The notes beneath the pieces are model-generated. The model saw only the letters and a program-made list of their open reading frames with translations. It did no database searches and had not been told where the DNA came from. Of a DNA stretch of 21,277 nucleotides, positions 13,950 through 21,123 are shown in pieces. The translations under genes were made by a program, and so were the position numbers. Source of the DNA: Thermus_A sp040290245 (GTDB lineage Bacteria; Deinococcota; Deinococci; Deinococcales; Thermaceae); contig NZ_PSMQ01000029.1 of the NCBI RefSeq assembly GCF_040290245.1, positions 1 through 21,277 on the forward strand, in the 5' to 3' direction. The first letter of the stretch is position 1. Every line of letters starts with the position of its first letter.

Positions 13950-15023
13950 TATCCCCCTGAGGCGGTCGCGATGGAGGAGGAGGGCCACGCCGAGCATCAG
14001 AAAGGTCATCACCAGGCTGCTGCCCCCGTAGGAAAAAAGGGGAAGGGTCAGGCCCGTAACGGGCAGAACCCCCAAGGCCACCCCGATGTTCGCCACCACC
14101 TGAAACCCCAAAACCCCTCCGATCCCCGAAAGGACCAGCCGGTCGGAAAGGCGAGGAGACTCCAGGGCCATGGCGAAAAGGCGGAGAAGAAGGAGGAGGT
14201 ACAAGGCCAAAACCCCCACCGCCCCCACAAACCCCCACTCCTCGGCCAAGACGGCAAAGATGAAGTCCGTATGGCGGAAGGGCACGAAGCCCAGCTGGCT
14301 CTGGGTCCCCTGGCCATACCCTTTGCCCAAGAACCCCCCGGAGCCGATGGCGATGGTGGACTGGATGACCTGGAAGCCCTGGCCCAAGGGGTCCCGGTAG
14401 GGATCCAAAACGATCAAGACCCGCTCCCTCTGGTAGGGCTTAAGATGGGGCCAGACCACGGTGGGGGTCAGGACTAGAACCAAGATGAACCCCAGGAGGA
14501 GGTGCTTTCCGGGCAGGCCCCGGACCCATAGGACAGCAAACGCACCGAACAGGATGACCAGGGTCATCCCCAGGTCCGGCTCCACCCAGACCAACCCCAC
14601 CACCGGCAAGGCCAAGGCCAGGGGCAGGGCATAGTCCCATCCCCTCTGGATGGGGTGGTTTTCCAGGGCCTTGCCCAGGGCGAGAAGAAGGGTGATCTTG
14701 GCAAACTCCGAGGGCTGGAACTGGAAGGGGCCGAAGACAAACCAGGCCTTAGCCCCGTTGATCTCCCGCCCCACCACAAGCACCAAGGCCAAAAGGAGCA
14801 AAGAGGCGACGTAAAGGGGATAGGCCCAGGCGAACAACCGTTTTCGATCCGCAAACTGGACCAAAACCAAGACGATAATCCCAAGCCCCAAAGCCACCCC
14901 CTGGCGGACAAGGAGGCTGGGATCGGGGGCGGCGCTTTTCAAGTTAAAAAGGCCGAAGCCACTGATCGCAGCCACCAAGGCGAGGAGGCTCCAGTCGTAG
15001 GCCAGAAGGTTTGGGCGGGTCAT
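13947..15023 (-). CDS. rodA: Peptidoglycan polymerase RodA (SEDS family)
   Basis: 358 residues, multi-pass membrane protein (about ten helices). SEDS glycosyltransferase that polymerises glycan strands during cell elongation with a class B PBP. Signature blocks: NGAKAWFVFGPFQFQPSEFAKI (about 89-110), EPDLG at 148-152 and HTDFIF at 251-256, where D253 matches the essential Asp of T. thermophilus RodA (D255, as I recall). The C-terminal LPLFSYGGSSL is typical. RodA is favoured over FtsW by its close match to the Thermus RodA and by its length. Its ATG overlaps the minE stop (ATGA). Confidence 0.93.
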   Translation of the reverse strand: MTRPNLLAYDWSLLALVAAISGFGLFNLKSAAPDPSLLVRQGVALGLGIIVLVLVQFADRKRLFAWAYPLYVASLLLLALVLVVGREINGAKAWFVFGPFQFQPSEFAKITLLLALGKALENHPIQRGWDYALPLALALPVVGLVWVEPDLGMTLVILFGAFAVLWVRGLPGKHLLLGFILVLVLTPTVVWPHLKPYQRERVLIVLDPYRDPLGQGFQVIQSTIAIGSGGFLGKGYGQGTQSQLGFVPFRHTDFIFAVLAEEWGFVGAVGVLALYLLLLLRLFAMALESPRLSDRLVLSGIGGVLGFQVVANIGVALGVLPVTGLTLPLFSYGGSSLVMTFLMLGVALLLHRDRLRGI

Positions 15024-15241
15024 CGGAGGGGGATATCGGCCACGAGAACCATCCGGCCCCCCCGCTCCTCCAGGGCCACAGAAAGCCCCTCCTCGTGGGC
15101 GGGGAAGTAGCGCTTTAACACTTCAAGGAGATCCTGCTTTAAGGCCTCCACCAACCCGGGGGGCAGGCTTGCCCGATCGTAGGCCAAAACAAGCTTGAGC
15201 CTCTCCTTGGCCTTGTCCTTGCTCTTCCCGCGCCACCACAT
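15020..15241 (-). CDS. minE: Cell-division topological specificity factor MinE
   Basis: 73 residues. The block KDKAKERLKLVLAYDRASLPPGL is the MinD-contacting segment of MinE, followed by LKQDLLEVLKRYF and a beta-strand dimerisation half ending LVADIPL. MinE drives release of MinD from the membrane and so helps place the septum. The ATG at 15241 shares one base with the minD TGA (TGATG); a GTG at 15244 would add one residue. Normal length is about 80-90, so this is compact. The MinD-dependent role is inferred from linkage to minD. Confidence 0.9.
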   Translation of the reverse strand: MWWRGKSKDKAKERLKLVLAYDRASLPPGLVEALKQDLLEVLKRYFPAHEEGLSVALEERGGRMVLVADIPLR

Positions 15242-16044
15242 CACCCACCCCCAAAAAGGCGCCGGAGGACACCCAAAAACCCCGGGGAGGCCTCGAGGTT
15301 CTTAAAAGGAACCTCCTCCCCCCGGATCCGCCGGGCCATGTCCAAAAAAGCCTGGGCGGCGGGACCCATCCCTTTGAGGACCAAAGGCTCTCCCTGGTTG
15401 GTGGAGATCAGGACGCCCTCGTCCTCGGGAATGATGCCGATGGGCTTCAAACCCAGGATCTCCACCACATCCTCTACGGAAAGCATATCCCCCTTGGCCA
15501 CCATCCTAGGCCGCAGGCGATTGATCACGAGGAGGTTCTCCCGGATCTCCCGAGCCTCCAGAAGGCCGATGATCCGGTCGGCATCCCGGACGCTGGAAAC
15601 CTCGGGGTTGACGACCACCAAAGCCCCTTCCGCCGGAGTGGCGGCGGTCTGAAAGCCCTTCTCGATCCCCGCCGGGGAGTCGATCAAAACCCGGTCAAAC
15701 CCCTCCTCGGTAAGGAGATGCTGGACGAGGGCCCGGAACCGCTCTGGGTCCAAGGCCTCCTTGTCCTTGGTCTGGGAGGCGGGAAGGAGGTAAAGGTTTT
15801 CCACCCGCTTGTCCCGGATAAGGGCCTGGCGGGCCCTGGCCCGTCCCTCCAGCACGTCGATCAGATCAAAGACCACCCGGCCCTCGAGGCCCATGACCAC
15901 ATCCAGGTTCCTTAGCCCCACGTCCACGTCGATGACCGCCACCTTCTCCCCCAGCTTGGCCAAGCCCGCACCGAGGTTGGCGGTGGTGGTCGTCTTCCCC
16001 ACCCCGCCTTTTCCTGAGGTCACTACGATCGCCCTGGCTTTCAC
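15241..16044 (-). CDS. minD: Septum-site determining ATPase MinD
   Basis: 267 residues. ParA/MinD ATPase with deviant Walker A GKGGVGKTT (11-19, signature K12 and K17), VIDVDVGLRNLD, and the MinD block DSPAGIEKGFQTA. The C terminus FLGVLRRLFGGG is a short amphipathic helix for membrane binding, which identifies it as MinD rather than ParA or Mrp. The start is a GTG overlapping the preceding hxlR stop (GTGA). minE follows directly. The usual division inhibitor gene minC is not adjacent. Confidence 0.95.
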   Translation of the reverse strand: MKARAIVVTSGKGGVGKTTTTANLGAGLAKLGEKVAVIDVDVGLRNLDVVMGLEGRVVFDLIDVLEGRARARQALIRDKRVENLYLLPASQTKDKEALDPERFRALVQHLLTEEGFDRVLIDSPAGIEKGFQTAATPAEGALVVVNPEVSSVRDADRIIGLLEAREIRENLLVINRLRPRMVAKGDMLSVEDVVEILGLKPIGIIPEDEGVLISTNQGEPLVLKGMGPAAQAFLDMARRIRGEEVPFKNLEASPGFLGVLRRLFGGG

Positions 16045-16337
16045 TCTTCCCCCTCCCAGATGGAATCCATTTGTTCAAAGAAATTCAAAACCCTTTTCCC
16101 CCGCGGGGTCAGAATGTATTCTACCCGAGGCGGCACCTCGGCGAAGGCCTCCCGGCGGACAAAACCCAAAGCGGAGAACTCCCTGAGCCTCTCCGAAAGC
16201 GTCCTGGGGGCCATGCCCAAGCGGGCCTCGAGGTCGGAAAACCGGATCGGCCCCTGGGCCAATGCGTCCAGGACTTCGAAAGCCCCCCGCCGGGAGATCA
16301 CTCTTAGGACCTTGCGGGAAAGGCGCGAAGGAGGCAT
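16041..16337 (-). CDS. HxlR-type winged-helix transcriptional regulator
   Basis: 98 residues. Winged-helix pattern of the HxlR family: VLDALAQGPIRFSDLEARLGMAPRTLSERLREFSALGFVRREAF, then PPRVEYILTPRGKRVL, which matches the conserved ppxVeYsLTxxG wing. It lacks the N-terminal Cys often seen in redox-sensing HxlR proteins, and the usual gkW before the first helix is RGAF. It binds DNA, probably as a dimer; the target is unknown. Leaderless-looking start: TAGCAT lies 6 nt before the ATG. It overlaps minD by 4 nt, so it is the first gene of a min-rodA unit and may regulate its own operon. Confidence 0.88.
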   Translation of the reverse strand: MPPSRLSRKVLRVISRRGAFEVLDALAQGPIRFSDLEARLGMAPRTLSERLREFSALGFVRREAFAEVPPRVEYILTPRGKRVLNFFEQMDSIWEGEE

Positions 16338-16343
16338 GGGCCC

Positions 16344-16373
16344 ATGCTACGCCATCCTCCAGCAGGCTTTCAA
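16344..16373 (-). promoter_or_regulatory. hxlR-min-rodA operon promoter
   Basis: On the minus strand: TTGAAA (16373-16368), 18-nt spacer, TAGCAT (16349-16344), 6 nt, then the hxlR ATG at 16337. The spacing predicts a leaderless or nearly leaderless message. Confidence 0.65.
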
Positions 16374-16421
16374 CCGAGGAAGCATCGCCTGAGAAAGGGG
16401 GAATCTGCTACTCTGAGGGGG

Positions 16422-16547
16422 ATGAGGCCGGACTGGAAAGACGTTTTAGCCATGGTCCTGGCTGCCTACAGCCTGATCCTTCCCCCCGTTCTGGCGATTT
16501 TGGGCCTTCTCCTCCTGGTCGTTTTCCTCCTGCGGCTTTTGGTATAA
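16422..16547 (+). CDS. 41-residue single-span membrane protein
   Basis: Short ORF with the N terminus MRPDWKDVLAMVLAAYSLIL, then a Leu/Val-rich membrane span reaching the C terminus. Start ATG has GAGGGGG directly upstream. The frame is open further upstream, but the extension is basic and low-complexity. It ends 7 nt before the mutase gene, so they are probably co-transcribed. No family recognised. Positive residues at the N-terminal end (R, K) and one near the C terminus give no clear topology. Confidence 0.65.
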   Translation: MRPDWKDVLAMVLAAYSLILPPVLAILGLLLLVVFLLRLLV

Positions 16548-16554
16548 AGGCGGT

Positions 16555-18099
16555 ATGGAAGGCCTGTTTGAATCCCTTCCGCCGGACTACCAGGCAAAGC
16601 TGGGCCGGCCTGGGGAGTACCCCTTTACCCGGGGCATCTACCCCCGGATGTACCTGGACCGCCTTTGGACCATGCGCCAGTACGCGGGGTTTTCCACCGC
16701 AGAGGAGTCCAACGCCCGTTACCGATACCTCCTTTCCCAGGGGCAGACCGGGCTTTCCGTGGCCTTTGACCTTCCCACCCAGCTGGGCCTGGACCCCGAC
16801 CACCCCATGAGCCTGGGGGAGGTGGGCCGGGTGGGGGTCTCCATCGCCACCCTCGAGGACATGGAGAAGCTCTTCGACGGCATCCCCCTGGACAAGGTCT
16901 CCACCAGCATGACCATCAACGCCCCCGCCATGATGCTCCTCGCCCTTTACCTTTTGGTGGCCGAAAAACAAGGGGTCCCTTGGGAAGAGGTCTCGGGTAC
17001 GGTGCAAAACGACATCCTCAAGGAGTACTTCGCCCGGGGGACCTACATCTACCCCCCAGGCCCCTCCATGCGCCTGGTCACCGACATCTTTGAGTTCTGC
17101 GCCCGGCACGTGCCCCGGTGGAACACCATCAGCATCTCCGGCTACCACATCCGGGAGGCAGGCTCCACCGCGGCTCAGGAGATCGCCTTCACCCTGGCGG
17201 ACGGCAAGGCCTACGTACGGGCGGCCTTAGAGCGGGGCTTGGACGTGGACCGATTCGCCCCCCGGCTCTCCTTCTTCTTCGCCGCCCACAACGACCTCTT
17301 CGAGGAAGCCGCCAAGTTCCGCGCGGCCCGGAGGCTTTGGGCCCGGATCATGCGGGAGGAGTTCAAGGCCAAAGACCCCAGGAGCTGGATGCTCCGCTTT
17401 CACACCCAGACCGGGGGCTCTACTTTGACCGCCCAGGAGCCCCTGAACAACGTGGTTCGCACCGCCTACCAGGCCCTGGCCGCGGTCTTGGGGGGTACGC
17501 AGAGCCTCCACACCAACGCCTACGACGAGGCCCTGGGCCTGCCTACGGAAAAAAGCGCCCTCCTCGCCCTTCGCACCCAGCAGATCCTGGGCTATGAGAG
17601 CGGGGTTACCCGGGCCGTGGACCCTCTGGGGGGGAGCTTCTATGTCGAGCACCTTACAGAGGAGCTGGAAAACGAGGCGGAAAGGCTTCTCCGGGAGATC
17701 GACGCCCTGGGGGGGGCCGTGGCGGCGGTGGAGGCGGGGTTTTTCCAAAAGGCCCTGGAGGAGTCCGCCTGGCGGTTCCAGAAGGAGGTGGAAGAAGGCA
17801 GGCGGATCATCGTGGGGGTGAACCGCTTCTTTGACCCGGATAGCCCCCTCAACGAACCCGTCTCCGTCCAGCGGATAGATCCGGAGCTTCACGAAAAGCG
17901 TAAGCGGGAGCTCGAGGCCTTCAAGGCGAACCGGGACGGGGAAAGCGTCCGGATCGGCCTAGAAAGCCTGCGCCAAGCGGCAAGAGGAGCGGAAAACCTC
18001 TTCCCCTATGTGCTGGAGGCCTTCCGCCGCCGGGCCACCTTGGGGGAGGTCTGCGGGGTGCTCCGGGAGGAGTGGGGGGAGTACCAGCCCTCGAGGTGA
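16555..18099 (+). CDS. Methylmalonyl-CoA mutase large subunit, without B12 domain
   Basis: 514 residues forming the TIM-barrel catalytic part only. Visible blocks: TRGIYP at 25-30, LWTMRQYAGFSTAEESNARY at 37-56, GLSVAFDLPTQLG, TIQND-like VQNDILKEY, PPGPSMR with R173, ISISGYHIREAGS, and HTNAYDEALGLPTEKSA. The conserved Tyr near 56 and R173 are the positions that in the family favour methylmalonyl-CoA over isobutyryl-CoA (which has Phe/Gln there), so succinyl-CoA/methylmalonyl-CoA isomerisation is the best reading. The cobalamin-binding domain must be a separate small subunit, not found nearby. Start ATG lies 7 nt after the small membrane ORF; the next gene begins 3 nt after its stop. Confidence 0.9.
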   Translation: MEGLFESLPPDYQAKLGRPGEYPFTRGIYPRMYLDRLWTMRQYAGFSTAEESNARYRYLLSQGQTGLSVAFDLPTQLGLDPDHPMSLGEVGRVGVSIATLEDMEKLFDGIPLDKVSTSMTINAPAMMLLALYLLVAEKQGVPWEEVSGTVQNDILKEYFARGTYIYPPGPSMRLVTDIFEFCARHVPRWNTISISGYHIREAGSTAAQEIAFTLADGKAYVRAALERGLDVDRFAPRLSFFFAAHNDLFEEAAKFRAARRLWARIMREEFKAKDPRSWMLRFHTQTGGSTLTAQEPLNNVVRTAYQALAAVLGGTQSLHTNAYDEALGLPTEKSALLALRTQQILGYESGVTRAVDPLGGSFYVEHLTEELENEAERLLREIDALGGAVAAVEAGFFQKALEESAWRFQKEVEEGRRIIVGVNRFFDPDSPLNEPVSVQRIDPELHEKRKRELEAFKANRDGESVRIGLESLRQAARGAENLFPYVLEAFRRRATLGEVCGVLREEWGEYQPSR

Positions 18100-18102
18100 G
18101 GC

Positions 18103-18498
18103 ATGGAAGAAGGCGAACTCTGGGCCTTTTTGGAAGAGCACCTCAGAAGCATCTACGAGGGGGACTGGGCCACCTACGAGGCCACCACACATGAGGAGCT
18201 TTCCCTCTACGAGTGGTTCGTGGCCCCTCACCGGCTGGACGGCCTCCCCTTCCACCGCTTTATGCTGGAGAACCAATGGGCCACCCGGGGAAGACCCTAC
18301 CGGCTGGACCTTTTAGAAAAGCGGCTCCAGCGCTACAAGGACGTGGCCATCTTCAGCTACACCCTCCTTGTCACCGTGGAGGGCGATGGCCTCCGCCACT
18401 TTGCGGTGAACGAAAGCCGGGTGGCGGTGCGCTTTCCCGAGGGGTGGAAGGTGGTCCACGTGCACAAAAGTCCGGCGGGGGCAGGCCTCTCCTTGTAA
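18103..18498 (+). CDS. NTF2-like protein, CaMKII association-domain/DUF4440 type
   Basis: 131 residues. A cone-shaped NTF2-like fold is suggested by an N-terminal helix pair (LWAFLEEHLRSIYEGDWATYEATTHEELSLY), the GLPFHRFML segment corresponding to GxxFHRFY of the CaMKII-AD family, a later strand VNESRVAVRF, and the C-terminal WKVVHVHKS matching WxxVHFHRS. Such proteins bind small ligands or act as isomerase-like or oligomerising domains; no function can be assigned. It is 3 nt after the mutase gene and is followed by a terminator, so it is probably the last gene of that unit. Confidence 0.8.
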   Translation: MEEGELWAFLEEHLRSIYEGDWATYEATTHEELSLYEWFVAPHRLDGLPFHRFMLENQWATRGRPYRLDLLEKRLQRYKDVAIFSYTLLVTVEGDGLRHFAVNESRVAVRFPEGWKVVHVHKSPAGAGLSL

Positions 18499-18501
18499 AC
18501 C

Positions 18502-18531
18502 AAGACCCCCGGGCCGGGGCGGGGGTCTTTT
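18502..18531. terminator. Bidirectional rho-independent terminator
   Basis: AAGACCCCC (18502-18510) pairs with GGGGGTCTT (18521-18529) around a GC-rich loop and is followed by TT on the plus strand. On the minus strand the same hairpin can serve acs, but only a short T run (TTGG) follows. It separates two convergent units. Confidence 0.8.
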
Positions 18532-18538
18532 CAGCCCT

Positions 18539-20485
18539 TTACGCTCCCTCTTTGAGCTTTTCCACCACCGAGCGGTCCTCGAGGGTGGAGGTATCCCCCT
18601 TGATCTCCTGCTCCCCAGCCGCGATCTGGCGGAGGAGCCGGCGCATGATCTTGCCCGAGCGGGTCTTGGGCAAGGCCTCTGTGAAGCGGATCTCATCGGG
18701 GCGGGCAATGGGGCCGATCAGCTTGGCCACATGGGCCTTGAGCTCGTCCCTTAGAGCCTCCGAAGGGGGGAAACCCTCCTTCAGGGTCACGAAGGCCACG
18801 ATGGCCTCCCCTTTGATGGGGTCAGGCCGGCCCACCACCGCGGCCTCGGCCATGGCCGGATGGGCCACCAGGGCGGACTCGAGCTCCATGGTGCCCAGGC
18901 GGTGCCCGGCCACGTTCAGCACATCGTCCACCCGGCCCAGGATCATGTAGTATCCATCCTCATCCCGCTTGGCCCCGTCCCCGGTGAAGTACCTACCCGG
19001 GTGCTGGCTGAAGTACTGCTTGATGAACCGCTCCGGATCCCCCCAGACGGTGCGGAGCATGCTGGGCCAGGGCCGCTCGATCACCAGGTGCCCCCCCTCA
19101 TCCGGGTTCTGGACCGGATGCCCCTCTGCATCCAGGATCTCCGGCTTGACCCCGAAGAAGGGCTTCCCCGCATGCCCGGGCTTCATGGGATGGACCCCCG
19201 GCAGGGTGGTGATCAGGATCCCCCCCGTCTCCGTCTGCCACCAGGTGTCCACGATGGGGCACCTCTCCTTCCCGATCACCCGGTAGTACCAAAGCCAGGC
19301 CTCGGGGTTGATGGGCTCGCCCACCGTTCCCAGAAGCCTCAAGGAGTCCAGGCGGTGCTTTAAGGGCCACTGCTCGCCCCATTTCATGAAGCTCCGGATG
19401 GCGGTGGGAGCAGTATAGAGAATGGTCACCCCGTACTTGTCCACGATGCGCCAGAACCGGTCAGGCTCCGGCCAGTTGGGGGCTCCTTCGTACATCACCA
19501 CGGTAGCCCCGTTCTGCAAGGGACCATACACGATGTAGGAGTGGCCGGTCACCCAGCCCACGTCCGCCGTGCACCAGTAGACATCCTCGTCCTTCAGGTC
19601 AAAGACGAGTCTGGTGGTGTAGTAGGTGTAGACCGCATAGCTCCCGGTGGTGTGCAAAACCCCCTTGGGCTTTCCCGTGGAGCCGGAGGTGTAGAGGATG
19701 AAAAGGGGGTCCTCCGCCTCCATGGGTTCCGGCTCACAGCGGTCCTCCACCGCCTCCATGAGCTCGTGGTACCAGTGGTCCCGGCCCGGGGTCATGGGCA
19801 CCTCCTCACCAGTGCGGCGGACCACCACCACGTGTTGGATGCTCGGCGCGTCCTGAAGCGCCTCATCGGCGTTCCGCTTTAAGGGGACGATCTGGCCCCT
19901 GCGGAACCCCCCGTCCGCCGTGATAAGGACCTTGGCCTCGGCGTCCTTAATTCTCTCCGCGAGGGCGCTTGCAGAAAAGCCGCCGAAGACCACCGAGTGG
20001 ACCGCCCCGATCCGGACGGTGGCCAGCATGGCGATGACCGCCTCGGGGATCATGGGCAGATAAATGGTCACCCGGTCGCCCTTCCTTACCCCCAGACGCT
20101 TTAGGACGTTGGCGAACTTCTGCACCTCCCGCCAAAGGTCGTAATACGTGAGGACCCGCTCCTCCCCAGGCTCCCCCTCCCAGATAAGGGCGGCCTTGTT
20201 CCGGCGGCCGTTTTGCACATGCCAGTCCAAACACGTGTAGGAAAGGTTGAGCTTCCCCCCCAGGAACCACCTAGGGTGGGGAAGCTCCCCCTCGAGCACC
20301 TTCTTGGGCGGCTCAAACCAAGGCAGCTCCTGGGCCACCCGGCCCCAGAACCCCTCGGGGTCCTCGAGGCTTTCCCGGTAGAGGCGTTCGTACTCCTCCA
20401 GAGAGTTGATGTGGGCCTGGGCTTTGAACGCCTCGCTGGGGTAAAAGACCCGCCCCTCCTTAAGCAACACTTCTATCCTTTCCAT
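18539..20485 (-). CDS. acs: Acetyl-CoA synthetase
   Basis: 648 residues, AMP-forming ligase that activates acetate to acetyl-CoA. Motifs: P-loop YTSGSTGKPKG at 265-275, WWQTETG at 415-421 with W416 as the residue that limits the pocket to acetate, YFTGDGAKRDEDGYYMILGRVDDV before the hinge, and the C-terminal TRSGKIMRR with K612, the lysine acetylated in homologues to switch the enzyme off. No acetyltransferase or deacetylase gene is adjacent. The ATG has AAGGAGGGAGGG upstream and a clear promoter. It is divergent from an IclR-type gene, which may regulate it. Confidence 0.95.
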   Translation of the reverse strand: MERIEVLLKEGRVFYPSEAFKAQAHINSLEEYERLYRESLEDPEGFWGRVAQELPWFEPPKKVLEGELPHPRWFLGGKLNLSYTCLDWHVQNGRRNKAALIWEGEPGEERVLTYYDLWREVQKFANVLKRLGVRKGDRVTIYLPMIPEAVIAMLATVRIGAVHSVVFGGFSASALAERIKDAEAKVLITADGGFRRGQIVPLKRNADEALQDAPSIQHVVVVRRTGEEVPMTPGRDHWYHELMEAVEDRCEPEPMEAEDPLFILYTSGSTGKPKGVLHTTGSYAVYTYYTTRLVFDLKDEDVYWCTADVGWVTGHSYIVYGPLQNGATVVMYEGAPNWPEPDRFWRIVDKYGVTILYTAPTAIRSFMKWGEQWPLKHRLDSLRLLGTVGEPINPEAWLWYYRVIGKERCPIVDTWWQTETGGILITTLPGVHPMKPGHAGKPFFGVKPEILDAEGHPVQNPDEGGHLVIERPWPSMLRTVWGDPERFIKQYFSQHPGRYFTGDGAKRDEDGYYMILGRVDDVLNVAGHRLGTMELESALVAHPAMAEAAVVGRPDPIKGEAIVAFVTLKEGFPPSEALRDELKAHVAKLIGPIARPDEIRFTEALPKTRSGKIMRRLLRQIAAGEQEIKGDTSTLEDRSVVEKLKEGA

Positions 20486-20505
20486 GCCCTCCCTCCTTAG
20501 GGTTT

Positions 20506-20534
20506 AAGGTAGGAGAAAGGGCTTCCTACGTCAA
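20506..20534 (-). promoter_or_regulatory. acs promoter
   Basis: On the minus strand: TTGACG (20534-20529), 17-nt spacer, TACCTT (20511-20506), then 20 nt containing AAGGAGGGAGGG before the acs ATG. It has a conventional leader with a ribosome-binding site, unlike several other genes here. Confidence 0.75.
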
Positions 20535-20582
20535 GAAACCCCTCTTTTTGCACATATCGAAAAAAGCCCTCCTTTCTTGACG
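20529..20582. promoter_or_regulatory. Inverted repeat enclosing the acs/iclR divergent region
   Basis: CGTCAAGAAA (20529-20538) and TTTCTTGACG (20573-20582) are exact inverted copies, 34 nt apart. Each arm contains the -35 box of one of the two divergent promoters plus GAAA upstream of it. Between them, CTTTTT...AAAAAAG (about 20543-20567) adds a further imperfect dyad. Likely a shared operator, though part of the symmetry follows simply from two similar -35 boxes. Confidence 0.5.
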
Positions 20583-20605
20583 ACCCGCCTGTCCCTTCTC
20601 AGAAT
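20577..20605 (+). promoter_or_regulatory. iclR-type gene promoter
   Basis: TTGACG (20577-20582), 17-nt spacer, CAGAAT (20600-20605), then 11 nt to the ATG at 20617. There is no Shine-Dalgarno, so the message is probably nearly leaderless. Confidence 0.6.
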
Positions 20606-20616
20606 GCCCTATACAG

Positions 20617-21123
20617 ATGCCCCGTCGCCTCTCCACAGCCCGGCAGGCCCTTAGGGTCCTGGCCTACCTCCTGACCCACCCTGAAGGGGTGGTGGCCCAG
20701 GAGGTGGCCCAGATTCTGGGCAAGAGCCTGACCACCGCCTACGCCCTTTTGAATAGCCTGGTGGACGAGGGCTTCGCAAAGAAGACGGAACGGGGGTATC
20801 GGCCCCGGATCTTCCCGCAGGAAAAGGGGACGGATCTAGGGGAGGCCTTGGAGGAACTGTACTTAAGAACCCGGGAACGCTCCTACCTCGTCCTTCTGGA
20901 CCCCCAGGGCCCTGTCCTTCTCACCCGGGGTCGCCAGGGCCAGCCCCACCCCCTCGGGGAAACCCTGCCTAAGGAGTGGCACGCCCTGGCCCTGGGAAGC
21001 CGCTACGCTTTCGCAGGATATCCTCAAAGCGTTTCAGGTAGCCGTAGGTACGTGGGTAATCTTGCTGCAGGCGCGTCTCGGGGTAGGCTCTGTTTGGCTG
21101 GTCTGGGTCTTGAGGCACGATGA
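20617..21123 (+). pseudogene. IclR-family regulator, C-terminal part lost (chimeric ORF)
   Basis: The first 127 residues or so match the IclR family: winged helix in ARQALRVLAYLLTHPEGVVAQEV with recognition-helix region GKSLTTAYALLNSLVDEGF, wing up to about 66, then the beginning of the effector domain ending LPKEWHALALG, where the family has HATALGKALLA. From about 20995 the frame continues by chance through DNA that codes, on the other strand, for a restriction-modification methylase, adding about 41 unrelated residues before TGA. A complete IclR protein is about 240 residues, so the ligand domain is mostly missing. Divergent placement suggests it controlled acs. Either a real rearrangement or an assembly join produced this; function as a regulator is doubtful. 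Confidence 0.7.

Larger units (their letters stand above)
996..20369. repeat. Dispersed octamer palindrome CCTCGAGG, 15 copies
   Basis: Hand-counted starts: 996, 2306, 7729, 8751, 10413, 11522, 12313, 12658, 15291, 15882, 16226, 16851, 18089, 18577 and 20362. Fourteen read in frame as CTC GAG (Leu-Glu) within genes; the one at 18089 is in another frame at the end of the mutase gene. Twelve further CTCGAG hexamers occur in other flanks. Confidence 0.6.
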
